Below are positions 26,980 through 36,583 of a stretch of 64,000 nucleotides of DNA, piece after piece. Below the pieces are notes generated by a model. It ran no database searches. It saw only the letters and a program-made list of their open reading frames with translations, and was not told the origin of the DNA. The translations under genes and the position numbers were made by a program. How positions within the stretch are numbered: the first letter of the stretch is position 1; each line of letters starts with the position of its first letter. This DNA is from Leptospira ainazelensis (GTDB taxonomy: Bacteria; Spirochaetota; Leptospiria; Leptospirales; Leptospiraceae): assembly GCF_016918785.1 (NCBI RefSeq), contig NZ_JAFFPT010000009.1, positions 1 to 64,000 of the forward strand, written 5' to 3'.

Positions 26980-27740
26980 AATTGGAAAATAAAAACCTAT
27001 CGAGCAGAAGAATGAAACACAATTTGATTTTGATCTCCCTCTTTCTTTGCATTTTACAAAGTCACTGTACCGCTTTAAGCAGAAGCGCAAGGTCCGCTGA
27101 AAAAGTAGAAAAAGTAAAGGCAAATTACCAAATCGGCTATTTAGAAAACAGAGATTTCAAATTTGACCCGTTTCGAGTTAAGAATTTTCTCAGCCTCTTA
27201 AAATTTGAGATCATTCGCGGTGGAAACGGAATTGTAGAAGAAGGCTCTGATGCGGAAAGTGCCAAACCAAATGCGACAGCGATGCCAACTCAACAAACCG
27301 CTCCGCCGCTATCGCAAAATCCGGAAGCAAAAGACACTCCTATATCGCCCAACTCAAACTTACCGATTGGGCCTGCCACCACAGAGATGATTAAACCTGC
27401 TTCCCCAGTAGTCGAAAACGTATCAAAGGAAACGAAAAGATTACTTAACGAAACGGAAATCAAAAATCTTGGATCAAAAATCAATTTCGATTATTATCTC
27501 CAGGGTTCTTTTGGAATATCTGACAGCGGAAGTATCTTAGAGAAAAATTTTACAACCTTAATATTTATCGATGTGCATGATAAATCGGGAAAACTCATTC
27601 GCACTGTGACTTTCTCGCAGGAATCGAAGCATTTCTCAGAAGCAGAGGATTTAAAACAAGCAAGTACGCATCTCGCGGATAGAATTATGAGAAAGCAGGA
27701 AAATCAGGAAACTAAAGCGTGGTGGAAATTTGAATTTTAG
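26976..27740 (+). CDS. Uncharacterised lipoprotein
   Basis: 254 residues, starting within the ATGA overlap with the preceding gene; an internal ATG at 27012 would give a shorter signal. A hydrophobic segment ends in LQSHC, making Cys31 the likely lipid site. After a basic linker there is a low-complexity Pro/Ala/Asn-rich stretch (about residues 95-140), then a small folded domain including NFDYYLQGSFGISDSG, IFIDVHDKSGKLIRTVTFS and a helical end LADRIMRK. The latter resembles small outer-membrane-associated domains that report 'YLQGS...' beta strands, but I do not recognise a family. It probably acts in the periplasm with the other components of the operon. Confidence 0.75.
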   Translation: MKLENKNLSSRRMKHNLILISLFLCILQSHCTALSRSARSAEKVEKVKANYQIGYLENRDFKFDPFRVKNFLSLLKFEIIRGGNGIVEEGSDAESAKPNATAMPTQQTAPPLSQNPEAKDTPISPNSNLPIGPATTEMIKPASPVVENVSKETKRLLNETEIKNLGSKINFDYYLQGSFGISDSGSILEKNFTTLIFIDVHDKSGKLIRTVTFSQESKHFSEAEDLKQASTHLADRIMRKQENQETKAWWKFEF

Positions 27741-27741
27741 A

Positions 27742-28359
27742 ATGGCATTCTACAAAAAAAGAAAAATCTCATTTGTACTCGTATTCTTAAGCTTTCTTTA
27801 CCTAAATTGTGGCCTTTCTGAAAAAGAAATGGAAACGATGTATGAAAAAGGTACTGCCCTATTTGTTGCAAACCAACGGAATGAAGCATTAAAAATATTT
27901 CAAGAACTGTATGAGGAAGATGAAGATTATAAAGATGTAAAACTCTTAATCGGAAAACTTTTATATTACGACCGTAAATTTCAGCAAGCAGAAGAAGTTT
28001 TTCAGGAGATTTCAGACAAAGATCCTGCAAATTACAACGCTTTAGGCTGGTTAATCAAAGCTCAGTTTGCGAGTACACCTCTCAAAAAAGAATTAACGGA
28101 AAACCTGCAGAATTTTCTATCCAAGGATACGGAAAATGCTGAAATTCTTTTTATTAGCGGTCGTTTATTAGAAGAAACTGGAAAACCCGATCAAGCAATT
28201 CTCGCGTATAAGAAAATCATATCGCAGACAGGTATACTTGCTTTATCGCATCGCCAACTTGAGATTTTGTACAGAAATGCAAGATTGGAGAAAAAGGCAT
28301 CTTACCATAACAAGAAATATTTGGAACTCATTGGAAAATCGGATTCTTCCAAGGAATAA
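27742..28359 (+). CDS. TPR-repeat lipoprotein
   Basis: 205 residues from the ATG at 27742, one base after the previous stop; four upstream in-frame codons exist but overlap that gene. The signal MAFYKKRKISF...YLNC gives Cys23 as the lipid site. The remainder is helical with tetratricopeptide repeats: ALFVANQRNEALKIFQELYEED, LLYYDRKFQQAEEVFQEISDKDP and ISGRLLEETGKPDQAILAYKKI. TPR lipoproteins serve as assembly or scaffold factors for envelope machines. Here it is the third lipoprotein in succession before the adaptor and pump genes, which points to assembly of that complex. Confidence 0.85.
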   Translation: MAFYKKRKISFVLVFLSFLYLNCGLSEKEMETMYEKGTALFVANQRNEALKIFQELYEEDEDYKDVKLLIGKLLYYDRKFQQAEEVFQEISDKDPANYNALGWLIKAQFASTPLKKELTENLQNFLSKDTENAEILFISGRLLEETGKPDQAILAYKKIISQTGILALSHRQLEILYRNARLEKKASYHNKKYLELIGKSDSSKE

Positions 28360-28403
28360 TTTTTTCATCCGGGATTCGCGTTTGCCATTAGGAGGACAAT
28401 CAA

Positions 28404-29885
28404 TTGATCGTAAAATTTTTGACGTCGAAATCAGGTAAGTTTGTTTTAGGGATCACTCTAACATATTTTCTAATATCTCTATTCCTAATACGGATTTCAA
28501 AAAATTCAAACAGTAGAATTTTAAAAAATGCTACATCCGTAGTCACAAAACCTATCGCTTTTGCATTACCCTCTTCTGATAAGACCGAAAACGACGAAGA
28601 GCAAATTGAAAGAATGTCGATTTTGGCGATGACCGTTCAGACCGAATCTATCACTCCAATGGTCGAAGCTTCGGGAATGATCGACTTCATGGAAAAGGTG
28701 GATCTCTATTCAAAAGTGTCGGGCAGAATTGAAAAAACTTTCTTTAAAGAAGGAGAAGAAGTCTCGCAAGGGCAGAAGCTCTTTAAAATGGAGACGTTAC
28801 CATTAGAATTAGAGTTATTAAAACAAGAATCCACAATGGAAAGCTCCCGATCGCAGGTCAAGTTAGCGCGAGAAAAGTATATTAAAGCAAAGGGAAGTGT
28901 TCTTGCTAGAATTCAAGAATACGAAAAAGCCATATCGGTTTTAGAAAAAACAAAACAAGAATACGAAAAAGCAAAAAATACATTCGTAGGAATCGAAGAA
29001 ATTTATAACGCCGGCGGATTTACTAGAGAAGAGTTTGAGAATGCAAAACTCAATTTAAGCTCAAAAGAAACCTCATATCAATTGGCGGAAAGGGATGTGG
29101 AAATAAGAGGTATTGGCCTTGCCGATAAAGACATACTAAGGAATAATTATAAACTCCCCGAGACAAAAGAGGAGAGAATAAGAATCTTAGAAGAGATAAA
29201 TAGCTTAATCGAAAAGGCAGAATGGGAAGTGGCCGAAGGAGTATTAAAAGCCCATGAAGCCCAAGTAAATTCTACAAAAATGTTATTAAAAGAATCTATA
29301 GTCTTTTCACCTATTAACGGCGTTGTGGCTAAACAATTTAAAAACGAGGGTGAGATCTTGAGCAGTTCTGGTCCAGGTCAACACGTGTTATCGGTAATAA
29401 ATGTTAAACAAGTTTACGCAGTACTGAATATACCTGAATCCGAGTCAATAGACCTCCGAAAGGGGATGAAGATGTCCTTCTCGGCAGATATATACAAAGG
29501 GCAACAATTTACAGGAATTGTCCAAATGGTTAGCCCAATAATCGATCAAAAAAGCCACACTGTGGAAATCAAAGCGCTCGTGGACAATAAAAGTAAACAC
29601 CTTAAACCCGGAATGTTCATTCGAGCAAATATCACGACAGGTCAAGAGAAACCGACGATTAGAATTCCAAGCACAGCAGTCTTATTAAATGAGGACGGAA
29701 CAAGTGGAACTGTTTGTTTGGTCAGGGACGGGAAGAGTTATCGTAACGAGGTTAAACTTGGTCCTCAAAGTGAAGGGAAAATCATAATTTCAGACGGGTT
29801 ATCTAACGGAGATACGATCCTTTTGGAAAGAATATCTCAAATTAGAGACGGCATGTCCGTAAATCCTCTTTTCGACAAAAGATGA
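28404..29885 (+). CDS. RND pump periplasmic adaptor (HlyD/membrane-fusion family)
   Basis: 493 residues. The start is a TTG at 28404, eight bases after a strong AGGAGG. One N-terminal membrane segment (about residues 12-30) anchors it. A lipoyl half-motif (VDLYSKVSGRIEKTFFKEGEEVSQGQKLFKM), a long coiled-coil hairpin with KAISVLEKTKQEYEKAKN, a second lipoyl half with SPINGVVAKQFKNEGEIL, and a beta-barrel with VSPIIDQKSHTVEIKALVDN follow in the usual order. It links an inner-membrane transporter to the TolC-like channel. It overlaps the pump gene by four bases (ATGA). Confidence 0.92.
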   Translation: MIVKFLTSKSGKFVLGITLTYFLISLFLIRISKNSNSRILKNATSVVTKPIAFALPSSDKTENDEEQIERMSILAMTVQTESITPMVEASGMIDFMEKVDLYSKVSGRIEKTFFKEGEEVSQGQKLFKMETLPLELELLKQESTMESSRSQVKLAREKYIKAKGSVLARIQEYEKAISVLEKTKQEYEKAKNTFVGIEEIYNAGGFTREEFENAKLNLSSKETSYQLAERDVEIRGIGLADKDILRNNYKLPETKEERIRILEEINSLIEKAEWEVAEGVLKAHEAQVNSTKMLLKESIVFSPINGVVAKQFKNEGEILSSSGPGQHVLSVINVKQVYAVLNIPESESIDLRKGMKMSFSADIYKGQQFTGIVQMVSPIIDQKSHTVEIKALVDNKSKHLKPGMFIRANITTGQEKPTIRIPSTAVLLNEDGTSGTVCLVRDGKSYRNEVKLGPQSEGKIIISDGLSNGDTILLERISQIRDGMSVNPLFDKR

Positions 29886-32800
29886 AAACGATAGTTAGTC
29901 TTTGTGTGACAAAACCGGTAACGGTAATAATGACTTGGATTGCCATAGTCATATTCGGAATCATTGGATTAAAAAATGCTAAAATAACTCTTCTTCCGGA
30001 AATCGCATTTCCGCGAGTGTCTATTATTACAAGTTATCAAAATGCTTCACCGGAAGAAATAGAAAATCTAATCACCAAACCCCTTACGGATTCTATTGGA
30101 ACAGTAGGAGGAATAGAAAAAGTTTCTTCCGAATCATTAGAAGGAATATCCATAATTACTGTTCAGTTTTCCTTCAACACATCGATAGATTTCGCGATTA
30201 TCGAGCTGAGAGAAAAAATAGATCTTATACGAGACCAGCTACCTCAGGATGCCAGTAGACCGATAGCGACCAGATTCGACCCATCACAATCAGCATTCCA
30301 AGAAATCATTATTTTCCCTAAAAACGATCTGGATTCCAAATCTCTGCGATCCTTTTCTGAAGAAAATATCAAAGTATTCTTCGAGAGAATTGAAGGAATA
30401 GCCTACGTACAGATTTCCGGCGGTTTCGAAAAAGAAGTCCGCGTAGAAATTGATCCCGAAAGAATGACAACATACGGCGTGTCCATTCCGGAAGTCGAAA
30501 AATCCATTCTATCGGCGAACATAAACATTCCTGCCGGCAGCCTTCCAGTTGGGAATAAGGACCTGCTCCTTCGAACAATCGGAGAATACAAAACCTTAGA
30601 TGATATTAAAGAAACGATAGTTGCCACTAATAGCGGAGGAGTTCCTATTCCTATCGGAGCGGTCGCTTCCGTGTTTAGTACTTTCAAAGAACGGAGCGGT
30701 CTAGCTCGTTACAATGGTAAGGATTGTATAATCTTCTATCTTTATAAAGAATCCGGGAAAAATTCAGTCGAGTTATCCGATCGAGTTAATAATGAATTGA
30801 ACACAATCAATTCAAAATTTTCCGAAAAACTATCGGCCCAAATAGTTTATGACGAATCCGTTTTTATACGCGACTCCGTTTTAGGGTTAGTTTGGTCGTT
30901 AGTCATTGGGGCTGCACTCGCATTCTCTATACTTCTCCTATTGATTCAGAGCTTTAGAGCGCCTTTAATACTTCTTATTATAATACCTTTTTCTCTACTA
31001 GCAACGTTCCTTCTCTTCTACGTATTCCAAATTTCATTAAACATGATGTCGTTAGGCGGTTTAGCGCTCGGAATTGGAATGTTATTTGATACTAGTAACG
31101 TCGTATTTTCCTCGATTGAACGGAATCTAACAAAACGAAAATCAGTTTTTGAAGCCGCAATAGAAGGCACAACCGAAGTAACGGGATCGATCGTTTCGGC
31201 AACCCTAACCACAATAATCGTATTTCTACCGATAATTTTCATTAAGAGTTTTATCGGCATTTTGTTTTCTGAAATGGCTATCGCAATTGTTTTATCGATT
31301 TCAATTAGCTTACTTGCGTCGATCACAATCATACCAACGTTATATGTTATTTTCGACAAAACTAATTTTTCAAAGGCTCGCGAAAAAAACAGACTTTTCG
31401 CAAAATCCGCCGGATACTATGACGATGCGCTCGCTGCCTATGAATTAAAATTAAAAGAATACTTAGATCGACCCAGAAAGTTGTATTTATTTCTTTTTGT
31501 AGGTTTCGTGATTTCCGTTCAGTTTCTATTTATTCTTCCACGTGAATTTATGCCAGCTGTGGATAATGGCGAGTTTATCATTAATATAGAAAATGGTCAA
31601 AACACTACTTTAATAAGTACGACGAGTATCGTTGATACCGTTGAACAAATCTTACTCTCTGACAAAAGCGTTAAGAGTGTAATATCGAAAATCGGTTCAG
31701 ATAATGACGATTTTGTCTCGAAGTTAAATGGTGGATCTGGGGCGAACATTGCCAAACTTAGAGTCTTGCTTCAACCGAACTCTTCTAAAACAACAAAAGA
31801 AATCATCGAAAATCTGAGAAAGAGGCTTTCGTTTACTGAAGATATCCGGATAAATTTTGAAGGGAATGGTGATCTCATTGGCAAGATCCTAGATCCGCAT
31901 AGTAGCCAATTAAATCTGGAAATTCACGGTGAAGATCTAAAAATATTATCTGAAATCGGTAATACTTTAATAGGGAAACTTGAAAAAAATCATATCGCAA
32001 CGGATCTAAGGAGCACTCTCGAAACTAAAAAACATGAGTATCTAATTGAATTTGATCCAATTAAAGCGAGCTCTTTAAAGCTAACGAACGAATATATATC
32101 TCAATACGTGAAAGTTGCAAGCTATGGCGCAAATATATCCAGAATAAGATATCAAGAAGAAGATCTTAACATTCGCCTTCTCATAAAAAAGGACCAAATC
32201 GATAACTTAAACAAACTTAACGCTTTAAACATAAAGACCCCAACGGGCGAATTTGTAAGCATATCTCAACTTGCAAACATTAAGGAAAACCTTTCATCTG
32301 GATCGATCCGCAGATCGGGTAACTCTAGGGTGAATGCAGTTTATGGAAATCTTGATCTAAACGGTACAACTGAAAAAATCACCCAATTAATCTCTACTCT
32401 AAAATTGCCTGTCGGATATTCTGTCAAAATTGGTGGGGAATTCGAGAATATAGAAAAGTCCTACAAGGAACTTCTATTCGCTTTTATTTTAGCCTCTGCT
32501 TTGATTTATATGCTGCTAAGCAGCCAATTTCAATCGCTAAAGCTTTCAGCGATCATGATCTGCACAATTCCTTTGATGTTCATAGGAATATTTCCTGCAC
32601 TATTCTTATTCGGGAAAAGTTTTAACATTAGCGCTTTTTTAGGACTCGTCTTGTTATTGGGCGTTGTGGTCGACAATGCCTCACTCTATTTTGAATATCT
32701 TGTTATTTCATTAGAGGAGCATAAAGAACTTAAGAAAGCCATTATAGAAAGCGGTAAAATTGTATTTCGACCAGTTTTGATGAATAACCTTACTACTATC

Positions 32801-32968
32801 CTAGGCTTGGTCCCCGTTGCCTTTGAATTTCAAAAAGGTGCAGAGTTTCAGTCTCCGATGGCAATCGTTGTAATCGTAGGGTTATTATCCTCTTTCATTT
32901 TTAGCCTCTTTCTGCTTCCAATATTATTCTTTTTATTATTAAAAAATCGCAAAAGCCAAACGATATAA
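29882..32968 (+). CDS. RND-family inner-membrane efflux pump
   Basis: 1028 residues, the normal length of AcrB/CusA-like transporters. TM1 (PVTVIMTWIAIVIFGIIGL), two large periplasmic loops (PEEIENLITKPL, DSIGTVGGIEKVSS) and two sets of membrane helices are present. TM4 reads LGIGMLFDTSNVVFSSIERN: the first Asp of the AcrB DD pair is kept and the second is Thr. TM10 reads LLGVVVDNASLYFEY, with Asp where AcrB has its relay Lys. Proton-driven export is the family function; the substrate is unknown. It is coupled by ATGA to the adaptor gene and followed 10 bp later by a second RND-like gene, suggesting a paired or heteromeric pump. Confidence 0.92.
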   Translation: MKTIVSLCVTKPVTVIMTWIAIVIFGIIGLKNAKITLLPEIAFPRVSIITSYQNASPEEIENLITKPLTDSIGTVGGIEKVSSESLEGISIITVQFSFNTSIDFAIIELREKIDLIRDQLPQDASRPIATRFDPSQSAFQEIIIFPKNDLDSKSLRSFSEENIKVFFERIEGIAYVQISGGFEKEVRVEIDPERMTTYGVSIPEVEKSILSANINIPAGSLPVGNKDLLLRTIGEYKTLDDIKETIVATNSGGVPIPIGAVASVFSTFKERSGLARYNGKDCIIFYLYKESGKNSVELSDRVNNELNTINSKFSEKLSAQIVYDESVFIRDSVLGLVWSLVIGAALAFSILLLLIQSFRAPLILLIIIPFSLLATFLLFYVFQISLNMMSLGGLALGIGMLFDTSNVVFSSIERNLTKRKSVFEAAIEGTTEVTGSIVSATLTTIIVFLPIIFIKSFIGILFSEMAIAIVLSISISLLASITIIPTLYVIFDKTNFSKAREKNRLFAKSAGYYDDALAAYELKLKEYLDRPRKLYLFLFVGFVISVQFLFILPREFMPAVDNGEFIINIENGQNTTLISTTSIVDTVEQILLSDKSVKSVISKIGSDNDDFVSKLNGGSGANIAKLRVLLQPNSSKTTKEIIENLRKRLSFTEDIRINFEGNGDLIGKILDPHSSQLNLEIHGEDLKILSEIGNTLIGKLEKNHIATDLRSTLETKKHEYLIEFDPIKASSLKLTNEYISQYVKVASYGANISRIRYQEEDLNIRLLIKKDQIDNLNKLNALNIKTPTGEFVSISQLANIKENLSSGSIRRSGNSRVNAVYGNLDLNGTTEKITQLISTLKLPVGYSVKIGGEFENIEKSYKELLFAFILASALIYMLLSSQFQSLKLSAIMICTIPLMFIGIFPALFLFGKSFNISAFLGLVLLLGVVVDNASLYFEYLVISLEEHKELKKAIIESGKIVFRPVLMNNLTTILGLVPVAFEFQKGAEFQSPMAIVVIVGLLSSFIFSLFLLPILFFLLLKNRKSQTI

Positions 32969-32978
32969 TCGATTTCAT

Positions 32979-35873
32979 ATGAGCTCAAAGATGCCGTCCA
33001 AAATCACAGTTCAAATGTTAATAATTTCAGTGTTACTCTTTGGAATCATATCTGTATTTAAATTAAATTATTCTTTATTACCCACAGTGAAAAATCCTGC
33101 ACTTTCAATCGTAGTTGAATTTCCGGGTGCGGATTCTGAAACCGTAGAGAATACGATAACAATTCCCTTAGAAGACAAAATATCTGCGATAGGTGGAATT
33201 ACAGAAATACGTTCCCAATCTGAAAAAGGAAAATCACTTATTCGTTTAGATTTCGAAAGTAGCGCAGACCTAAATCTCAAAACATTAGAGATTAAAGAAA
33301 GAATTGAAAACACGGTCGTAAATTTTCCTAAAGAAGTCCGGAAGCCTAGAGTATTAAATTTTGACCCGAATGAAATGCCAATCTTCGTAATTTCGCTAAA
33401 GGTACCCAAATCTGAAGAAATGGGAGAATTAAGAGCTTTCGCAGACAGCGTAATCAAGAAGTCCTTCGAAGGAATCGAAGGAGTTAGTAAAGTTACAATC
33501 TCAGGAGGAAAAGTAAAGGAAATACTTATTTCTTTCGATATCCAGAAATTAAATACTTATAACATAAGCTTGGCTGAAATTTACAACGCAATACATTTTA
33601 ATAATCGTTCCTTAACCTTAGCGGCGGTAGAAGAAAAAGGAGGACTTTATCAAGTACGACTCAAGGGGAAATTCAAAACGATAGAAGAATTAATTGAATT
33701 ACCCGTAACAAGCTTAGCGTTGGGAAAAACGATTTCTCTTGGAAACATCGCGACCGTGGAAGGCTCTTATAGAGATGATGATAACTCCTATCGCGTTAAT
33801 GGAAGTGAAAATATAGGAATATATGTTTATAAAAAACATAACGCTAATATCTTACAAATTTCCGCCGAGATAGATAAATCTATTTCCAATTTGAATGGCA
33901 GCGTTCTGCGTCTGGATAAAATATTCAATCAAGCGGATAATATCAAAGGAAGTTATGCCAATTTCTTTTTCATTATGGTTGTCACATTCTTTTTAATATA
34001 TATTTTTCTCAAAACGAGAAAATATCATAATCCCTTAAGCTTAATTGCGCTTCTCCTATTCCAATCCGTCCTAATACTTTTAATTTTTTCCTTCGTTCAT
34101 TTCCTCTTTAAAATAGATTTCGATTTGTTAACCGTTCTGTCTTTTTATCTATCCTTTATAATTTGGATAACGCTCTACTTTCAGCTTAACAGTCAAGAAG
34201 CAAAAATGAAGCGCACTTTACTCTTATGGATTCTCCTATCGTTACCCTCTCTTTTTTTACCAAGCATACTACTTAACCCTACGATCGCAATAAACCTAAT
34301 TAGGTTATCTCTTCTAACAGCATTGGGAATATCATGCCTTCAACTTTCCTTCGAATACATAACGGCTCGAAAGGAAAAAAATACGTCCCTAATGCAGGAT
34401 ATCCAAACTCTTCCGGAAGGGCCCCTTTATCAAATGAATAGTCGTCATCCTGATCAAAAGAACGGCTGGAGGTTTCTGATATTCATTGCAGCCGTGACGA
34501 TATTTGCGCTGGTTATATTTCTCAGATCAACAAAGGAGGTTTATTTCAATATTGAGGACGACCGAGTATACGGTTATATTGAACTACCGTCAGATTCGAG
34601 CTTTCTATATACGAACAATATCGTACAAAATATTGAAGCAAAACTGTTAAAAAACTCGAACGTAAAGGATGTAATTTCGCAAATTGATCCGGGTCACGCC
34701 TTTTTAATCATAAATTACCATAAGACCGCCTTCTTCAAAAACGATATAATAGCTTCGTTAAATGAATCCGTTGGAAAACAGAATCCCGCCTATTGTTATT
34801 TTACGAAAGAATCCGAATTAGGACGAATGAAGGAAGTTTCATTGGATATAATTGGTTCCAATCACGCGGATTTAAATAAGTCAGTACCAAAGATTGCAAA
34901 TCTGCTCACCAGCTTTTCCGGAATACAAGAGGTTATTCTCAATTTCAAACCACCTCGGAGCGAACTTCAATTAGACTTAAATAGCCATAATCCATTAGTA
35001 CAAAATTCGGAAATTGGTTCCTTTTTAAGAACTGTCATACAAGGATCTGTTGTTAGTAAATTTAATGAAGAAAACAGTGAACTCGATATACGAATTCGAG
35101 CCTCAAAAGAATATCGAGGATCAGAAAAACAACTCAATAAGTTTCTCATCAAAAACAATGTCGGTCAATTCTCTCCGATAAGTAACCTTTTTACAGGAAG
35201 GGAGACAACCTCTCCAATAAAATTATTCAGAAAAAACAAACGCCCGACTCTCGCATTATCAGTTAGGGCAGGCTCCTATAATGCTGCAGAATTACTGAAA
35301 CTCGTTCACAATAATGCCAGGGATCTACTGAATAAAGACGAACGAATTGAATTTAATAGTCGAATTGAAAAACTTTCGGAATCAAACGGAATCTTTTTAA
35401 CCTACTTGCTATTGATTTTTTCTATATGTTTTTTTCTTTTCACCGGCTTTACCGAATCAATAGGAAAGTCATTAAATTATTTTTTCTCCCTGATATTTAC
35501 TTATAGTATTTTCTTGTCGCTCTATTTGCTCCTTTTCAAAGCTTACGATATCGGCTTACATATTGGCAGCGTTGTAGTCTTAATAGTTCTAATGATTCAT
35601 ATAGTATCAAAATCTGATGCTACCGTTCCTGCGAGAATTCGTGCAGAAAAGGAGAAACATCTTATGATCGGAACGATTTTATATCTACCCTTACTTGTAT
35701 TTTCAAATATTGAGCTAACTGTAATAAAAAACGTCGCTGGCATATTTTTAATTTCAGCGTTCTTATCTAGATTTCTACTATTTGAATTTAACGTAAGTTA
35801 TATGAATGTTCTGAATTACACAAAAGAGAAAATCACATCCCGTTTTCAAATCTTAATGAATAGGAGAAAATAA
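32979..35873 (+). CDS. Divergent RND-like protein lacking proton-relay residues
   Basis: 964 residues starting at an ATG. The RND fold is clear: TM1 segment (VQMLIISVLLFGIISVFKL), ETVENTITIPLEDKISAIGGITEIRS, KVTISGGKVKEILISFD, two loop domains and two membrane blocks. But the segment that should be TM4 (LLTVLSFYLSFIIWITLYFQLN) and the one for TM10 (GLHIGSVVVLIVLMIHIVSKSD) contain no membrane-embedded Asp or Lys equivalent to the AcrB relay. It probably cannot use the proton gradient by itself and may be a structural partner of the active pump encoded directly upstream. Loss of function is unlikely to be recent, since the frame is intact over its whole length and sits in a tight operon. Confidence 0.85.
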   Translation: MSSKMPSKITVQMLIISVLLFGIISVFKLNYSLLPTVKNPALSIVVEFPGADSETVENTITIPLEDKISAIGGITEIRSQSEKGKSLIRLDFESSADLNLKTLEIKERIENTVVNFPKEVRKPRVLNFDPNEMPIFVISLKVPKSEEMGELRAFADSVIKKSFEGIEGVSKVTISGGKVKEILISFDIQKLNTYNISLAEIYNAIHFNNRSLTLAAVEEKGGLYQVRLKGKFKTIEELIELPVTSLALGKTISLGNIATVEGSYRDDDNSYRVNGSENIGIYVYKKHNANILQISAEIDKSISNLNGSVLRLDKIFNQADNIKGSYANFFFIMVVTFFLIYIFLKTRKYHNPLSLIALLLFQSVLILLIFSFVHFLFKIDFDLLTVLSFYLSFIIWITLYFQLNSQEAKMKRTLLLWILLSLPSLFLPSILLNPTIAINLIRLSLLTALGISCLQLSFEYITARKEKNTSLMQDIQTLPEGPLYQMNSRHPDQKNGWRFLIFIAAVTIFALVIFLRSTKEVYFNIEDDRVYGYIELPSDSSFLYTNNIVQNIEAKLLKNSNVKDVISQIDPGHAFLIINYHKTAFFKNDIIASLNESVGKQNPAYCYFTKESELGRMKEVSLDIIGSNHADLNKSVPKIANLLTSFSGIQEVILNFKPPRSELQLDLNSHNPLVQNSEIGSFLRTVIQGSVVSKFNEENSELDIRIRASKEYRGSEKQLNKFLIKNNVGQFSPISNLFTGRETTSPIKLFRKNKRPTLALSVRAGSYNAAELLKLVHNNARDLLNKDERIEFNSRIEKLSESNGIFLTYLLLIFSICFFLFTGFTESIGKSLNYFFSLIFTYSIFLSLYLLLFKAYDIGLHIGSVVVLIVLMIHIVSKSDATVPARIRAEKEKHLMIGTILYLPLLVFSNIELTVIKNVAGIFLISAFLSRFLLFEFNVSYMNVLNYTKEKITSRFQILMNRRK

Positions 35874-35875
35874 CC

Positions 35876-36571
35876 TTGTATCCAACGAGAATTATCACGT
35901 TTTTCAAAACTGCGGTGTTAACTTTAAAAAGGTCTCTTCAACGATGGACCTCTACAAAAAAAGGAAAGCTTTTCTTCTTTTTAACTATTGCATTTTGTCT
36001 CTTTGTGTTTGTAACTGCTTTTTTAAAGTTCACTAAATACAAATGTTTAACGGAGAGTTGCGAAAATGGTTTTGCAAAAATACAGTACCGGGGAGGGGCT
36101 TATTACGAAGGTTATGTAAGAAACTCACATCCGGATGGCTACGGGTTATTTAAAAACGAAGAAGGACATTTCTACAAAGGAGAATGGAAACATGGAGTAA
36201 AGCATGGCGACGGGTCATATAGATATCCGGACGGATCTTCTTATTCAGGCACATTCGTGAATAATAAAAAACAAGGACTTGGAGTTTTCGGATGGAGAGA
36301 TGGAACAACCTTAAGCGTTAGGTGGAACGAAGACGAGCCGGATGGTGCAGGATTGTTGATTCTGTCCGATGGAACAAAACTGAGTGGAATTTATAAGTCA
36401 GGTAGGATTTACGATGGGAACGGAGCGTTTATCTATCCCGATGGAAACGTATACATCGGATCTTGGCGAGCTGGAAAAAGGGAGGGCTTCGGAATCCTAC
36501 GAAACGAATCCGGGCAAATAATCCACAAAGGAAACTGGAAAAACGACAAGGAAGCGTTTAACGCTAATTAA
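35876..36571 (+). CDS. Membrane-anchored MORN-repeat protein
   Basis: 231 residues. The start is a TTG at 35876, two bases after the previous stop, with AGGAG inside the upstream gene's end. An N-terminal basic segment and one membrane helix (about residues 31-52) precede six to seven MORN repeats: YYEGYVRNSHPDGYGLF, YKGEWKHGVKHGDGSYRY, YSGTFVNNKKQGLGVF, and similar units up to HKGNWKND. MORN repeats bind membranes or form elongated beta platforms. With an N-in orientation the repeats would face the periplasm, close to the pump's loops; that placement is inferred from its operon position. Confidence 0.88.
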   Translation: MYPTRIITFFKTAVLTLKRSLQRWTSTKKGKLFFFLTIAFCLFVFVTAFLKFTKYKCLTESCENGFAKIQYRGGAYYEGYVRNSHPDGYGLFKNEEGHFYKGEWKHGVKHGDGSYRYPDGSSYSGTFVNNKKQGLGVFGWRDGTTLSVRWNEDEPDGAGLLILSDGTKLSGIYKSGRIYDGNGAFIYPDGNVYIGSWRAGKREGFGILRNESGQIIHKGNWKNDKEAFNAN

Positions 36572-36583
36572 TTAGGAAACACA

